A DNA stretch of 64,000 nucleotides from Geodermatophilus obscurus (lineage in GTDB: Bacteria > Actinomycetota > Actinomycetes > Mycobacteriales > Geodermatophilaceae). Positions 38,746 to 47,606 of this stretch are shown here, in pieces. The notes beneath the pieces are model-generated. The model did no database searches. It saw only the letters and a program-made list of their open reading frames with translations, and was not told where the DNA came from. The stretch covers positions 172,730 to 236,729 of the forward strand of contig NZ_FOWE01000011.1 in the NCBI RefSeq assembly GCF_900115395.1, written 5' to 3'. Each line of letters starts with the position of its first letter. Position 1 is the stretch's first letter. The translations under genes and the position numbers were made by a program.

Positions 38746-38768
38746 AAGTGCTCACCTCCTGAGCACTT
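38746..38768. promoter_or_regulatory. Perfect 9-bp inverted repeat between VOC and WYL genes
   Basis: AAGTGCTCA (38746-38754) and TGAGCACTT (38760-38768) are exact inverted copies around a five-base spacer. It lies 19 bases before the WYL regulator ATG and 65 bases before the VOC start, in the only shared upstream region. A dimeric HTH regulator encoded next door would be the natural ligand; that link is inference. Confidence 0.7.
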
Positions 38769-38787
38769 TCCGCGGCATCCTCACCCC

Positions 38788-39765
38788 ATGCGTGCCGACC
38801 GGCTCGTCGCCGCCCTCCTGCTGCTGCAGGCCCGCGGCCGGGTCACCGCCGCTGCCCTCGCCGCGGAGCTCGAGGTGTCGGTGGCGACCGCGCGCCGCGA
38901 CCTCGAGGCGCTGTCGGCCGCCGGGATCCCGGTCTACCCGCAGGCCGGACGCGGCGGCGGGTGGCAGCTGCTCGGCGGGGCACGCACCGACCTGACCGGG
39001 CTCACCGCACCGGAGGCCCGCGCGCTGTTCCTGCTGCTGGGCCCGGCGTCCTCGGCGGGTCCGTCCGCCCGGGCGGCCCTGCGCAAGCTGGTGCGGGCGC
39101 TGCCGGGGACCTTCCGCGCCGAGGCGGCCGCCGCCGCCGAGGCCGTCGTCGTCGACCCGGCCGGGTGGGGCGAGGACGTGCCGGAGCGCCCCGAGGTGGC
39201 GCTCCTGACCGACGCCGTCGTCGCGCGTCGGGTCGTCGAGTTCCACTACGCCGGCCGGGGCAGCGCACCGGGCCGGCGGCGGGCCGAGCCCTGGGGGTTG
39301 GTCGACAAGGACGGCACCTGGTACCTCGTGGCCGGCACGGCGGGCGGGCGGCGCACCTTCCGGGTCGACCGGATGACCGGCGTCGCGCTGACCGGCGAGG
39401 GCTTCGCACGGCCCGCCGGCCTCGACGTGCCCGGCGCCTGGCAGGAGGTGGTCGGCGAGATGGAGCGGCGCCGGTCGCTGGTGACCGCGTCGGTGCGGGC
39501 GCCCGCGCGGCTGGTGCCGGTGCTGCGCGACCGGTTCGGCCGGCACTGCACCGTCGGCGAGCGGCCGGACGGCGGGGGGCCCGACGGCGACGGGCGGGTG
39601 GCGCTGCAGGTCGCGGCGCACACGGCGCGGTCGGTGGCCGAGCAGCTGGCCGGCTTCGGCGGCGCCGTCGAGGTGGTCGGGCCGGCCGAGGTCCGCGCCG
39701 AGCTGGCCGTCATCGGTGCAGAACTGGTCGCCGTGCACGGCTCCTCGGAGCAGCCCTCTCGCTGA
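38788..39765 (+). CDS. HTH-WYL transcriptional regulator (YafY type)
   Basis: A 325-residue regulator. The N-terminal winged helix-turn-helix reads RLVAALLLLQARGRVTAAALAAELEVSVATARRDLEALSAAGIPVY, with a beta-hairpin wing (GRGGGWQLLGG). The WYL domain follows at about 150-215, with RRAEPWGLVDKDGTWYLVAGTAGG and RTFRVDRMTGV; the usual W-x-L, G-x-W-Y-L and R-x-F-R-x-D-R-M residues are present. A C-terminal WCX-type extension follows. WYL domains sense nucleic acids or small ligands. It probably controls the divergent VOC gene and itself through the inverted repeat just upstream. Confidence 0.9.
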   Translation: MRADRLVAALLLLQARGRVTAAALAAELEVSVATARRDLEALSAAGIPVYPQAGRGGGWQLLGGARTDLTGLTAPEARALFLLLGPASSAGPSARAALRKLVRALPGTFRAEAAAAAEAVVVDPAGWGEDVPERPEVALLTDAVVARRVVEFHYAGRGSAPGRRRAEPWGLVDKDGTWYLVAGTAGGRRTFRVDRMTGVALTGEGFARPAGLDVPGAWQEVVGEMERRRSLVTASVRAPARLVPVLRDRFGRHCTVGERPDGGGPDGDGRVALQVAAHTARSVAEQLAGFGGAVEVVGPAEVRAELAVIGAELVAVHGSSEQPSR

Positions 39766-39809
39766 CCGGGCCTGCGCGCCCCGGCCGCGGACAGGTGGAG
39801 ACTCCGGGC

Positions 39810-40856
39810 ATGCCGACCGGTGCGCTCCCCCGCCGTGCCGGGCGCCGCACCAACCTCGGCCTGCTCGCGCTGCTGCTCGTCGCCGGCGGCACGGGGGTGC
39901 TGGCCTTCGGCGTCGGGACGCCGCTGCCCTCGCAGGTGGTCGCCACCGTCCACGGCGCCGCCGGGCTGGGCCTGCTGCTCCTCGTGCCGTGGAAGACCGT
40001 CGTCGTGCGCCGCTCACGGCGCCGCGCGCTCGGCCGCCGCGACCCCACGGTCGCGTGGGCGCTGGCCGTCCTCGTGGTCCTCACCCTGGCCACCGGCGTC
40101 CTCCACACGGTCGGCGGGACCGCCGTGGCCGTCGCCGGGGTCGGCATCCTGCAGGTGCACGTGGCCCTCGGGGTCGCCACCGGCCTGCTGGTCGTGCTGC
40201 ACGCCGTCGGCGCCCGCCAGCGGCCGCGGCGCAGCGACGCCTCCCGGCGCGTGCTGCTGCAGGCCGGCGTGCTGGCGGCCGGCGCGCTGGCGCTGTGGGG
40301 CGCGGTCGAGGGCGGCCTGCGGCTGACCGGGGCGCCGGGTGGGCGGCGGCGGGCCACCGGCTCGCACGAGCGCGGCAGCGGCGACCCGTCGGCGATGCCG
40401 GTCACCCAGTGGTTCACCGACACCGTGCCGACCGGCGACGGCGGCGCGCTCGAGCTGGTCGCCGGCGGCCGCACCACCCGGTTGCGCGCCAGCGACCTCG
40501 ACGGCGGCGACGTCGTGACCGCCGTCCTCGACTGCACCGGCGGCTGGTACGCCGAGCAGGAGTGGCGCGGGGTGCGGCTGGACCGGCTGCTGGCCGGCTC
40601 CGGCGTCGAGCTGCCCGACGGCGGCAGCGTCGACGTCGTGAGCGTCACCGGCTACCGGCGGCGGCTGCCGCTGGACGACGCCGCGTTCCTGCTGCTGGCC
40701 ACGCACTACGCCGGTGAGCCGCTGTCGGCCGGGCACGGCGCGCCCGTGCGGCTGGTCGCACCCGGCCGGCGTGGCTACTGGTGGGTCAAGTGGGTGCGCC
40801 GGGTGGAGGTGGTCGACGCGCCGTGGTGGCTGCAGCCGCCGGTCCCCTTGCAGTGA
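39810..40856 (+). CDS. Membrane-anchored molybdopterin-binding oxidoreductase
   Basis: A 348-residue protein. The first half has four hydrophobic helices with histidines placed as in cytochrome b561-like domains (VHGAAGLGLLLLVPWK; VHVALGVATGLLVVLHAVG), then a linker. The second half (about 200-348) is a sulfite-oxidase-type molybdopterin domain: TTRLRASDLDGGDVVTAVLDCTGGWYAEQEWRGVRL with the candidate molybdenum-ligand Cys, then VTGYRRRLPLDDA and APVRLVAPGRRGYWWVKWVRRVEV. ATG 39810 is used; GTG 39795 is in frame. Electron partner and substrate are unknown. It converges on hisH. Confidence 0.85.
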   Translation: MPTGALPRRAGRRTNLGLLALLLVAGGTGVLAFGVGTPLPSQVVATVHGAAGLGLLLLVPWKTVVVRRSRRRALGRRDPTVAWALAVLVVLTLATGVLHTVGGTAVAVAGVGILQVHVALGVATGLLVVLHAVGARQRPRRSDASRRVLLQAGVLAAGALALWGAVEGGLRLTGAPGGRRRATGSHERGSGDPSAMPVTQWFTDTVPTGDGGALELVAGGRTTRLRASDLDGGDVVTAVLDCTGGWYAEQEWRGVRLDRLLAGSGVELPDGGSVDVVSVTGYRRRLPLDDAAFLLLATHYAGEPLSAGHGAPVRLVAPGRRGYWWVKWVRRVEVVDAPWWLQPPVPLQ

Positions 40857-40864
40857 TCGGAGGA

Positions 40865-40913
40865 CCCCGTCCTCCCCACCCCTCGCGTGCTCGGGGCGGG
40901 CCCCGGGACGGGG
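40865..40913. terminator. Bidirectional terminator between the Mo-enzyme gene and hisH
   Basis: CCCCGTCC (40865-40872) pairs with GGACGGGG (40906-40913), and the interior (CCCCACCCCTCG against CTCGGGGCGGG) extends the stem. The two flanking genes converge here, so it can serve both. Confidence 0.65.
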
Positions 40914-40941
40914 CTGGAGCAGCGGACCCTGACGGGGCCGA

Positions 40942-41577
40942 CTACAGCGTCGCCAGCCAGTTGCTGAGCAGCTGGGCGCCGGCGTCACCGCTCTTCTCCG
41001 GGTGGAACTGGGTGGCCGACAGAGCGCCGTTCTCGACCCCGGCGACGAAGTGGTCGCCGTGCTCGGCCCAGGTCACCTTGGGCGGGGCCAGCGGACCGGG
41101 CCGCCCGTCCTGGCCGAGGGTGAACTCGCGGACGCCGTAGGAGTGCACGAAGTAGAAGCGCTCGCCGGCCAGCCCGTCGAACAGGACCGTGTCCTCGGGT
41201 GCGCTGACGGTGTTCCACCCTATGTGCGGCAGCACCGGCGCCTTCAGCTCCTCGACCGTGCCGGGCCACTCGCCGCAGCCCTCGGCGTCGTGCCCGTGCT
41301 CGACGCCGCGCTCGAAGAGGACCTGCATGCCCACGCAGATGCCGAGCACCGGGCGGCCGCCGGCCAGCCGGCGGCCGATCGTGCGCGGCCCGTCGACGGC
41401 GCGCAGCTCCCGCATGCAGTGCGCGAACGCGCCGACGCCGGGGACGACGAGGCCGTCGGCGTCGAGGGCGGCCCGCTGGTCGGCGGTCACCGTGACGTCG
41501 GCGCCGACGCGAGTCAGCGCCCGCTCCGCGGACCGCAGGTTGCCCGAGCCGTAGTCGAGGACGACCACCTTCTTCAC
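40942..41577 (-). CDS. hisH: Imidazole glycerol phosphate synthase, glutamine amidotransferase subunit
   Basis: A 211-residue class I amidotransferase supplying ammonia to His[19 protein letters not shown] begins it; the nucleophile Cys is in [15 protein letters not shown]; the His/Glu pair is in [26 protein letters not shown] and FYFVHSYGV are also diagnostic. GTG 41577 matches the family start; an ATG at 41601 would add eight residues. Last gene of the upstream his group. Confidence 0.95.
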   Translation of the reverse strand: MKKVVVLDYGSGNLRSAERALTRVGADVTVTADQRAALDADGLVVPGVGAFAHCMRELRAVDGPRTIGRRLAGGRPVLGICVGMQVLFERGVEHGHDAEGCGEWPGTVEELKAPVLPHIGWNTVSAPEDTVLFDGLAGERFYFVHSYGVREFTLGQDGRPGPLAPPKVTWAEHGDHFVAGVENGALSATQFHPEKSGDAGAQLLSNWLATL

Positions 41578-41625
41578 GCCTGCCACGGTACCGAGCAGCA
41601 CCCGCGACCCCGCCGGGATTCCCGG

Positions 41626-42198
41626 TCAGGACCCCCACGGGAGCACGGTGAGCTCCGGCCACACCGACTGCCAGCGGGCGGCCTTGGTCTCGTAGACCTC
41701 GCGCGGCGCCGGGCTCGCCGGGTTCGGCCGCACCACCAGGCCGAGCAGGTCGTCGAGGCCGTACGGGGCGTACACCCGCGGGCCGCCACCGGTGACGGTC
41801 ACGCCCACCGCGCAGCAGACGGCGGCGAACGCGTCGACCGCCGCCCGGCAGTCAGGGAACGGCGCGGGCGCGGCGGTGCCGAAGCGGCCGGCGTACCAGA
41901 GGTGCACCCGCGCCTGGTTGCGGATCTCCACCGGCACCGGCAGGTCGGCGAAGACGTCCGCGCCGCGGCGGATGACGGCGTCCTCGGCGTCCCAGGAGGG
42001 GTCGTCGTCCCAGTAGAAGAGGTCGGCGTCGCGGATGCCGGTGCCCGGCGGGCGGCCGGTGAGGGCGTTCCACGCCGTCTGGAAGAGCAGCCCGGCGGTG
42101 AGCCACCACTCCCCCACGCCCAGGGACGGCGCCCGGTCGAGCACCGCGGCGACGGTCGGGTCGGCGAGGACCAGACGCAGGAAGCGGTCCTCCGTCAG
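41626..42198 (-). CDS. Nucleotidyltransferase-family protein, probable CTG start
   Basis: About 190 residues of the actinobacterial nucleotidyltransferase-like family: WWLTAGLLFQTAWNALTGRPPGTGIRDADLFYWDDD, with the D-x-D pair, is the core, followed by VPVEIRNQARVHLWYAGRFG and APYGLDDLLGLVVRPN. Biochemical role unknown. The conserved region starts at LTEDRFLRLVLADP. The only initiation-like codon at that point is CTG 42198, which overlaps the stop of the preceding 58-codon gene (CTGA); no in-frame ATG or GTG lies nearby except ATG 42318 deep inside that gene. The 5' end is thus uncertain. Confidence 0.75.
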   Translation of the reverse strand: MTEDRFLRLVLADPTVAAVLDRAPSLGVGEWWLTAGLLFQTAWNALTGRPPGTGIRDADLFYWDDDPSWDAEDAVIRRGADVFADLPVPVEIRNQARVHLWYAGRFGTAAPAPFPDCRAAVDAFAAVCCAVGVTVTGGGPRVYAPYGLDDLLGLVVRPNPASPAPREVYETKAARWQSVWPELTVLPWGS

Positions 42199-42371
42199 AC
42201 GAGGCGCAGGATCCCCGACGCCGTCGCCAGGGCCGCCGCCACGAACAGCACGGCGGCGAAGAACACCTGCGGGCCGGTGCGGCCCTTGGTGTCGTGGTCG
42301 GCCTTCCAGATGCTCCACGCCCCGCCGATCAGGAACCCGCCGAGGACGACGAGGACGACGCCGAATTCCAT
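42195..42371 (-). CDS. Small membrane protein, 58 residues, between hisB and the nucleotidyltransferase gene
   Basis: A short open frame from ATG 42371 to TGA 42195. It has a hydrophobic helix near residues 4-20 (GVVLVVLGGFLIGGAWS), a charged loop IWKADHDTKGRTG, and a second helix at about 35-55 (QVFFAAVLFVAAALATASG). Two-helix hairpin topology is predicted. It starts four bases after the hisB stop and its own stop overlaps the next gene. Codon third positions are almost all G/C, as in its neighbours, which supports it as real. Function unknown. Confidence 0.75.
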   Translation of the reverse strand: MEFGVVLVVLGGFLIGGAWSIWKADHDTKGRTGPQVFFAAVLFVAAALATASGILRLV

Positions 42372-42375
42372 GCGG

Positions 42376-42972
42376 TTACAGCGCGCCCTTGGTGGAGGGG
42401 ACGCCGGTGGTGCGCGGGTCGAGCGCGACCGCGGTGCGCAGCGCCCGGGCCAGCGCCTTGAACTGCCCCTCGACGATGTGGTGGGCGTCGCGGCCGGCGT
42501 AGAGCACCCGCACGTGCAGGGTGATCCGCGCGTTGAACGCGAACGACTCGAGCACGTGCTTGGTCAGCGACGTCGGGTAGTCCGGCCCGATCATCGGCGT
42601 CATCGTCTCGGGCTCGGCGTGCACGAAGTACGGCCGGCCGGAGAGGTCGACGGCGGCCTGCACGAGCACCTCGTCCATGGGGATCGTGGCGTCGCCGTAG
42701 CGGGTGATGCCCTGCTTGTCACCGAGTGCCTCGGCGAACGCCTGGCCGAGCGCGATGGCGACGTCCTCGACGGTGTGGTGGGCGTCGATGTGCAGGTCGC
42801 CGTCGGCCTGCACGGTGAGGTCGATGCCGCTGTGCTTGGACAGCGCGGTGAGCATGTGGTCGTAGAAGCCGACGCCGGTGCTGATCGAGCTCTTCCCGGT
42901 GCCGTCGAGGTCGAGCTCCACGACCAGCTTGGTCTCGCTGGTGGCGCGCTCGACGCGGGCGGTACGACTCAT
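42376..42972 (-). CDS. hisB: Imidazoleglycerol-phosphate dehydratase
   Basis: A 198-residue monofunctional HisB. The paired metal motifs [14 protein letters not shown] and [18 protein letters not shown] are intact, with [21 protein letters not shown] and [24 protein letters not shown] between. It dehydrates IGP to imidazole-acetol phosphate. ATG at 42972, five bases after hisC. No histidinol-phosphatase domain is fused. Confidence 0.96.
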   Translation of the reverse strand: MSRTARVERATSETKLVVELDLDGTGKSSISTGVGFYDHMLTALSKHSGIDLTVQADGDLHIDAHHTVEDVAIALGQAFAEALGDKQGITRYGDATIPMDEVLVQAAVDLSGRPYFVHAEPETMTPMIGPDYPTSLTKHVLESFAFNARITLHVRVLYAGRDAHHIVEGQFKALARALRTAVALDPRTTGVPSTKGAL

Positions 42973-42977
42973 GGGTC

Positions 42978-44081
42978 TCAGTCTCCCAGGTGGTGGTCGG
43001 GGGCGACCTCACCCAGCGCGGTGAGGAACGCGTCGGTCTCGGCGGCCGTGCCGGCGGTGACCCGCAGCCAGCCGGGGATGCCGACGTCGCGGACGAGGAC
43101 GTCGCGGTCGAGCAGCGCCTGCCAGGCGGCGGGCGCGTCGGCGAACCGGCCGAACAGGACGAAGTTGGCGTCGCTGGGCACGCTGGTCAGCCCGAGGCCC
43201 GGCAGCGCGGCGACGATCCGGTCGCGCTGGTCCTTGACCGCGTCGACGGTGGCCAGCAGCGCGTCGGTGTGCGCCAGCGCCGCTCGCGCGGCGGCCTGGG
43301 TGAGCGAGGACAGGTGGTAGGGCAGCCGGACCAGCTGCACCGCGTCGACGACGGCCGGGTCGGCGGCGAGGTAGCCCAGGCGCAGGCCGGCCATGCCGAA
43401 CGCCTTGCTCATCGTGCGGCTGACCACCAGGCGCGGCCGGCCGGGCAGCAGGGTCAGCGCCGACGGCGTGCCGGCGCGGGCGAACTCCGCGTACGCCTCG
43501 TCGACGACGACCACGCCGGACGTGGCCTCGTAGAGGGCGGTGATCGTCTCCAGCGCGACCGCCGTGCCGGTGGGGTTGTTGGGGCTGGTCACGAAGACGA
43601 CGTCGGGACCGACCTCGCGCACCTGGGCGACGGCGGCGGCGGGGTCGATGGTGAAGTCGGCGCGGCGGTGCCCGTCGGCCCACGCCGTCCCGGTGCCCGC
43701 GGAGATGATCGGGTGCATCGAGTACGACGGCGTGAAGCCCAGCGCCGTCCGCCCCGCGCCGCCGAAGGCCTGCAGCAGCTGCTGGAGCACCTCGTTGGAG
43801 CCGTTGGCCGCCCACACCTGCGCCGGGTCGATCCGCTCCCCGCCGCGGCTGAGGTAGGCGGCGAGGTCGGCGCGCAGCGCGACGGCGTTCCGATCGGGAT
43901 AACGGTTGAGGTCGACCGCCGCGTGCCCGAGGGCCTCCCCCAGCGTGGCGAGCAGCTCGGCCGGCAGCGGGTGCGGGTTCTCGTTGGTGTTGAGCCGGTG
44001 CGCGACCTGCAGCTGCGGGGCGCCGTAGGGCGTGCGGCCGCGCAGCTCCGGCCGCAGCGGGAGCTGGTCCAGCGAGCTCAC
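42978..44081 (-). CDS. hisC: Histidinol-phosphate aminotransferase
   Basis: A 367-residue class I/II PLP aminotransferase. [37 protein letters not shown], and the PLP lysine in [17 protein letters not shown] are present, with [17 protein letters not shown] at the end carrying the substrate Arg. GTG 44081 overlaps the hisD stop by four bases. Converts imidazole-acetol phosphate to histidinol phosphate with glutamate. Confidence 0.96.
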   Translation of the reverse strand: MSSLDQLPLRPELRGRTPYGAPQLQVAHRLNTNENPHPLPAELLATLGEALGHAAVDLNRYPDRNAVALRADLAAYLSRGGERIDPAQVWAANGSNEVLQQLLQAFGGAGRTALGFTPSYSMHPIISAGTGTAWADGHRRADFTIDPAAAVAQVREVGPDVVFVTSPNNPTGTAVALETITALYEATSGVVVVDEAYAEFARAGTPSALTLLPGRPRLVVSRTMSKAFGMAGLRLGYLAADPAVVDAVQLVRLPYHLSSLTQAAARAALAHTDALLATVDAVKDQRDRIVAALPGLGLTSVPSDANFVLFGRFADAPAAWQALLDRDVLVRDVGIPGWLRVTAGTAAETDAFLTALGEVAPDHHLGD

Positions 44082-45382
44082 GGCTTCTGCCGGACCCGGA
44101 CGGCGGCCGCGTGGGCGGGCAGGTCCTCGGCGTGCGCGAGCGCGTCGACGTGCCCGGCCACCTCGGCGAGTGCCTGCTCGTCGTACTCGACGACGTGGAT
44201 GCCGCGCAGGAACGACTGCACGCTCAGGCCGCTGCTGTGCCGGGCGCAGCCGCCGGTGGGCAGCACGTGGTTGGACCCGGCGATGTAGTCGCCCAGCGAC
44301 ACCGGCGACCACGCGCCGACGAACACCGCGCCGGCGTTGCGCACCCGCATGGCCACCTCGCGGGCGTCCCGGGTCTGGATCTCCAGGTGCTCGGCGGCGT
44401 AGGCGTCGACCACCGCGAGTCCGGCGTCGACGTCGTCGACCAGCACGATCCCCGACTGGCTGCCGCCCAGGGCGGTGAGGATCCGCTCGGAGTGCTTGGT
44501 GGCCGCGACCTGGGCGGGCACGAGGTCGGTGACGGCGTCGGCCAGTGCCTCGCTCGTGGTGACGAGCACCGCGCCGGCGAGCGGGTCGTGCTCGGCCTGG
44601 CTGACCAGGTCGGCGGCGACGTGCACCGGGTCGGCGGTGTCGTCGGCGAGCACGGCGACCTCGGTGGGGCCGGCCTCGGAGTCGATGCCGATGAGGCCGC
44701 GCAGCAGCCGCTTGGCGGCGGTGACGTAGACGTTGCCCGGGCCGGTGACCAGGTCGACCGGCTCGCAGGAGCCCGCGCCGTAGCCGAAGACGGCGATCGC
44801 CTGCGCGCCGCCGACGGCGTGCACCTCGGTGACGCCGAGCAGCGCGCACGCGGCGAGGACGCCGGGGTCGGGCAGGCCGCCGTGGTCGCGCTGCGGCGGG
44901 GAGGCGACGGCGATCGACTGCACGCCGGCGATCTGCGCCGGGACGACGTTCATCACCACGCTCGACAGCAGGGGCGCGAGCCCGCCGGGCACGTACAGGC
45001 CGACGCGGCGCACCGGCACCCAGCGCTCGGTGACCGTGCCGCCGCGCACCACCTGGGTGGCGACGTCGGTGCGGGCCTGGTCGGCGTGCACCCTCCGCAC
45101 GCGGGCGATGGACTCCTCCAGCGCCGCCCGGACGTCGGGGGCCAGGCCGTCGAGCGCAGCCCGGATCGCCTCCGGCGGGACGGTGAAGTCCTCGGAGTCG
45201 ACGCCGTCGAGGCGGGCGGTGATCTCGCGGACCGCCCGGGCGCCGCGGATGCGGACGTCCTCGCACAGCGGCCGCACGGTGGCCAGCACCGAATCGATGT
45301 CGGTGGCCGCGCGGGGCAGCAGGCCGGCCAGGTCGCGGACCCCGGGCAGCGCGGATCCGCGCAGGTCGATGCGGGCGAGCAC
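44078..45382 (-). CDS. hisD: Histidinol dehydrogenase
   Basis: A 434-residue zinc enzyme performing the last two oxidations to histidine. Marks: [71 protein letters not shown], the zinc/catalytic [15 protein letters not shown], and [10 protein letters not shown] with [23 protein letters not shown] 45382 has GGAGG seven bases upstream. First gene of the his run; divergent from the LON-domain gene across 114 bp, where the his promoter should lie. Confidence 0.96.
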   Translation of the reverse strand: MLARIDLRGSALPGVRDLAGLLPRAATDIDSVLATVRPLCEDVRIRGARAVREITARLDGVDSEDFTVPPEAIRAALDGLAPDVRAALEESIARVRRVHADQARTDVATQVVRGGTVTERWVPVRRVGLYVPGGLAPLLSSVVMNVVPAQIAGVQSIAVASPPQRDHGGLPDPGVLAACALLGVTEVHAVGGAQAIAVFGYGAGSCEPVDLVTGPGNVYVTAAKRLLRGLIGIDSEAGPTEVAVLADDTADPVHVAADLVSQAEHDPLAGAVLVTTSEALADAVTDLVPAQVAATKHSERILTALGGSQSGIVLVDDVDAGLAVVDAYAAEHLEIQTRDAREVAMRVRNAGAVFVGAWSPVSLGDYIAGSNHVLPTGGCARHSSGLSVQSFLRGIHVVEYDEQALAEVAGHVDALAHAEDLPAHAAAVRVRQKP

Positions 45383-45496
45383 GGGCGGGCCTCCGGGGTC
45401 GGGACGTACGGGGAGTCGACCCCCGAGGGTAGTCGGGCGCCCGCCGGCCCCCGCCGGAGCGCCCCTGCCTGCGGAAACGCCCGTAGGCTCCGCGAC

Positions 45497-46435
45497 GTGG
45501 GTGACCTCATCCCGCTCTTCCCGCTCGGGACGCCGCTGTTCCCCGGCATCGTGCTCCCCCTGCAGGTCTTCGAGCCGCGGTACCGGGCGCTGGTGCGCGA
45601 CCTCCTCGCGCTGCCCGAGGGCGAGCAGCGGCGCTTCGGGGTGGTGGCGATCCGGCAGGGCTGGGAGGTCGAGCAGGTGGCGCCGGCCGAGGCGCTCTAC
45701 GACGTCGGCTGCACCGCGGTGCTGCAGGTGGTCCGGCCGCAGCCCGACGGCGGCTTCGCCGTGGTCACCGTGGGCGGCGAGCGGTTCCGGCTGCTGGACG
45801 TCCTGGTGAGCGGCCGCGGCCGGGACGCGGACGACGACGGGGACGCGGACGACGACGGGGACGCGGACGGCGACGGGGACGCGGACGGCGACGGCGAGGC
45901 CGGGGACGACGGGCCGCCGTACCTGCGGGCGGAGGTCGAGTGGCTCGCCGACGAGGAGGCCGCCGAGGAGGCCGCGGGCGACCAGCAAGCGGTCGCCGAC
46001 GCGCCGGCCGCCGGCGCGCCGGGACCCGACGACGGGCTGGTGGCCGAGGTGGCCAGCGGGTCGCTGGCCCTGCTCGAGCGCGGGGTGGGCGGCCTGTTCA
46101 CCCGGTACGTCACCGCGGTGGCCGGGCTGCAGGCGGGTCTGGACTCCGAGGAGGTCGGCCGGGCCGCGGAGCTCGCCGGTGCCGGCGAGGACCCGATCGG
46201 CGCGGCCGCGCTGCTGGAGGCGGTGGCCGGGGACCCGCGGGCGCTGTCCTACCTCGTCGCCTCGGCGGCGCTGCTGACCACCGAGGACCGGCAGGCGCTG
46301 CTCGCCGAGTCGGCCACCCGCCGGCGGCTGGTCACCGAGAGCCGGATGCTGCGCCGGGAGCTCACGCTGCTCGAGGCCGTCGGCGCGGTGCCCGCGCCGA
46401 TGCACCAGTTCGCCGGGTCGCTCAGCCTGAACTGA
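45497..46435 (+). CDS. LON substrate-binding-domain protein with acidic repeat insert
   Basis: A 312-residue protein with the N-terminal domain of Lon protease but no ATPase or protease. [35 protein letters not shown] is the LON start, and [17 protein letters not shown] continues it. An acidic insert of about 30 residues made of D-A-D-x-D-G units (from four 18-bp repeats) interrupts the domain before [16 protein letters not shown]. The C-terminal half is helical ([30 protein letters not shown]). Function is unknown in actinobacteria; peptide or substrate binding is inferred from the domain. GTG start, divergent from hisD. Confidence 0.88.
   Translation: MGDLIPLFPLGTPLFPGIVLPLQVFEPRYRALVRDLLALPEGEQRRFGVVAIRQGWEVEQVAPAEALYDVGCTAVLQVVRPQPDGGFAVVTVGGERFRLLDVLVSGRGRDADDDGDADDDGDADGDGDADGDGEAGDDGPPYLRAEVEWLADEEAAEEAAGDQQAVADAPAAGAPGPDDGLVAEVASGSLALLERGVGGLFTRYVTAVAGLQAGLDSEEVGRAAELAGAGEDPIGAAALLEAVAGDPRALSYLVASAALLTTEDRQALLAESATRRRLVTESRMLRRELTLLEAVGAVPAPMHQFAGSLSLN
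45824..45895. repeat. Four 18-bp tandem repeats coding Asp-Gly-rich units
   Basis: Four units, the first two identical (GACGCGGACGACGACGGG at 45824-45841 and 45842-45859) and the next two with one or two changes. The unit is six codons, so copy-number change preserves the frame of the LON-domain gene. Confidence 0.9.
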
Positions 46436-46610
46436 GCCGGCCGGCGGAGCGGCAGCCGGGACGCTCCCGCGGCAATGCGGGCAGGGTCCGGGGCTCGACG
46501 GCGTTCCCATGACGGCTCGGCACTGAGACCGCGTCCTCGATCGACCCGCCTGGGGAGAGGTCGATCACCGGCCGACGCTCGCGGGAGGACGGTCGCGGGA
46601 GGATCGGCGC

Positions 46611-47035
46611 ATGGTGGACCTCCCGGGCTTCCTGCTGACCGCATCGCCGAGGACGAGGCAGCGGCTCGGGCGGCGGTAAAGGTCACGGACTCAGGTGAGA
46701 CCGCGGGATGGTATTGGAGCGATGCGGGCGACGCGGTCTTCCTCGACGGAACCGACGTCCCCATCGCTTGTGGCCCGTGGAAGCAGCTGATGGACCAGCC
46801 GTCGGCTCACCACATGGTCCGGCACGACCCCGAGCGAGTGCTCGCCGAGTGCGACGCGAAGCGGCAGATCGTCACAGCGCACGCACGATGGCAGGACGCC
46901 CTGTCCGGGACCGCCGGCGACGATGCACGGCGGACAGAGCGCCTCGTGGCGTGGCAGACGCTCGGTCACGTCCTGCGGGTCATGGCCCTGCCGTACGCCG
47001 ATCACTCCGACTACACGCCCGAATGGCAGCCATGA
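46611..47035 (+). pseudogene. DUF6221-family gene with a frameshift near its start
   Basis: An ATG at 46611 with GGGAGG nine bases upstream opens MVDLPGFLL, but the frame closes after about 20 codons. The continuation DRIAEDEAAARAAVKV, then DPERVLAECDAKRQIVTAHARW and LRVMALPYADHSDYTPEWQP, all typical of DUF6221, is in the next frame. One missing base around 46633-46638 explains the shift. The conserved frame can also be read from farther upstream without a credible start. The gene is either freshly broken or carries a sequencing error. DUF6221 has no known function and is common in actinobacterial accessory DNA. The product would be about 140 residues. Confidence 0.65.
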
Positions 47036-47225
47036 CGCCACCCTTGGCCGACGGCCGAGTGGCCCCCCAGGGGGATCGGACGCGCTCAACGGGTCCGGTC
47101 AGGCGGAGTAGTCCGAGGGTCGGGCTCCGAAGTCGGGTCTCCCTCCTGTCGTTCGTCGCCCCTCGTGCAACACCGGCAGCAGGCAACGCAGCGTCGCACG
47201 ACGGATCCCGGACAGCTCGGCTCCC

Positions 47226-47606
47226 GTGGGGTTGCCTCAGCTCTCGTTCCTGGCACCGCACATGCTGACGGGGGATCCTGTGTTCTCGCTTGCCCACTTC
47301 CGCGCCTCGGCCGATGGAGATCGCGACGTCTCCGAGAGCTCGACGGCCGCACCGGACGTCCGAGGAGAGCCGGCGGGAGGCGCCGGGTCTCAGGACGGCT
47401 CGCGGGGTCGATCCGCGGGCGACGCCGGAGTCGTCGCCGTTGCTCTGGGCGTCGGCGGGGTCCTGTGGAGCGTCGGGCAGGCGACTGTCGGAGTCGTCGG
47501 GACCGTCACCGAGGCGGTCGGGACCGTCGTCGAGGTCGCCGGCACCGTCGTCGAGGCTGCCGGGACTGTGGCCGAAGTGGTGGCTGGCGTACTCGATGCA
47601 GGCTAG
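47226..47606 (+). CDS. Hypothetical small protein with hydrophobic heptad repeats
   Basis: A 126-residue open frame from GTG 47226 (or ATG 47262). The first 70 residues are polar and Gly/Ser/Asp-rich. Residues about 70-120 are hydrophobic and contain four seven-residue units of the form (V/A)GTVxE(V/A), encoded by 21-bp repeats, after GVVAVALGVGGVLWSVGQATVG. The pattern suggests an amphipathic or membrane-associated helix. I do not recognise a family. Weak codon bias and the setting beside a broken gene mean it may not be expressed. Confidence 0.4.
   Translation: MGLPQLSFLAPHMLTGDPVFSLAHFRASADGDRDVSESSTAAPDVRGEPAGGAGSQDGSRGRSAGDAGVVAVALGVGGVLWSVGQATVGVVGTVTEAVGTVVEVAGTVVEAAGTVAEVVAGVLDAG
47496..47579. 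repeat. Four 21-bp tandem repeats
   Basis: Units at 47496-47516, 47517-47537, 47538-47558 and 47559-47579 follow the pattern GTCGGGACCGTCNNCGAGG-plus-two, drifting toward the 3' end. They encode the heptad units of the small hydrophobic ORF. Confidence 0.8.

Noticed and set aside
36150..40856. The accessory block as a recent mobile island
   Set aside because: No integrase, transposase or flanking repeats were seen and base composition looks like the neighbours, so only an old insertion can be argued.
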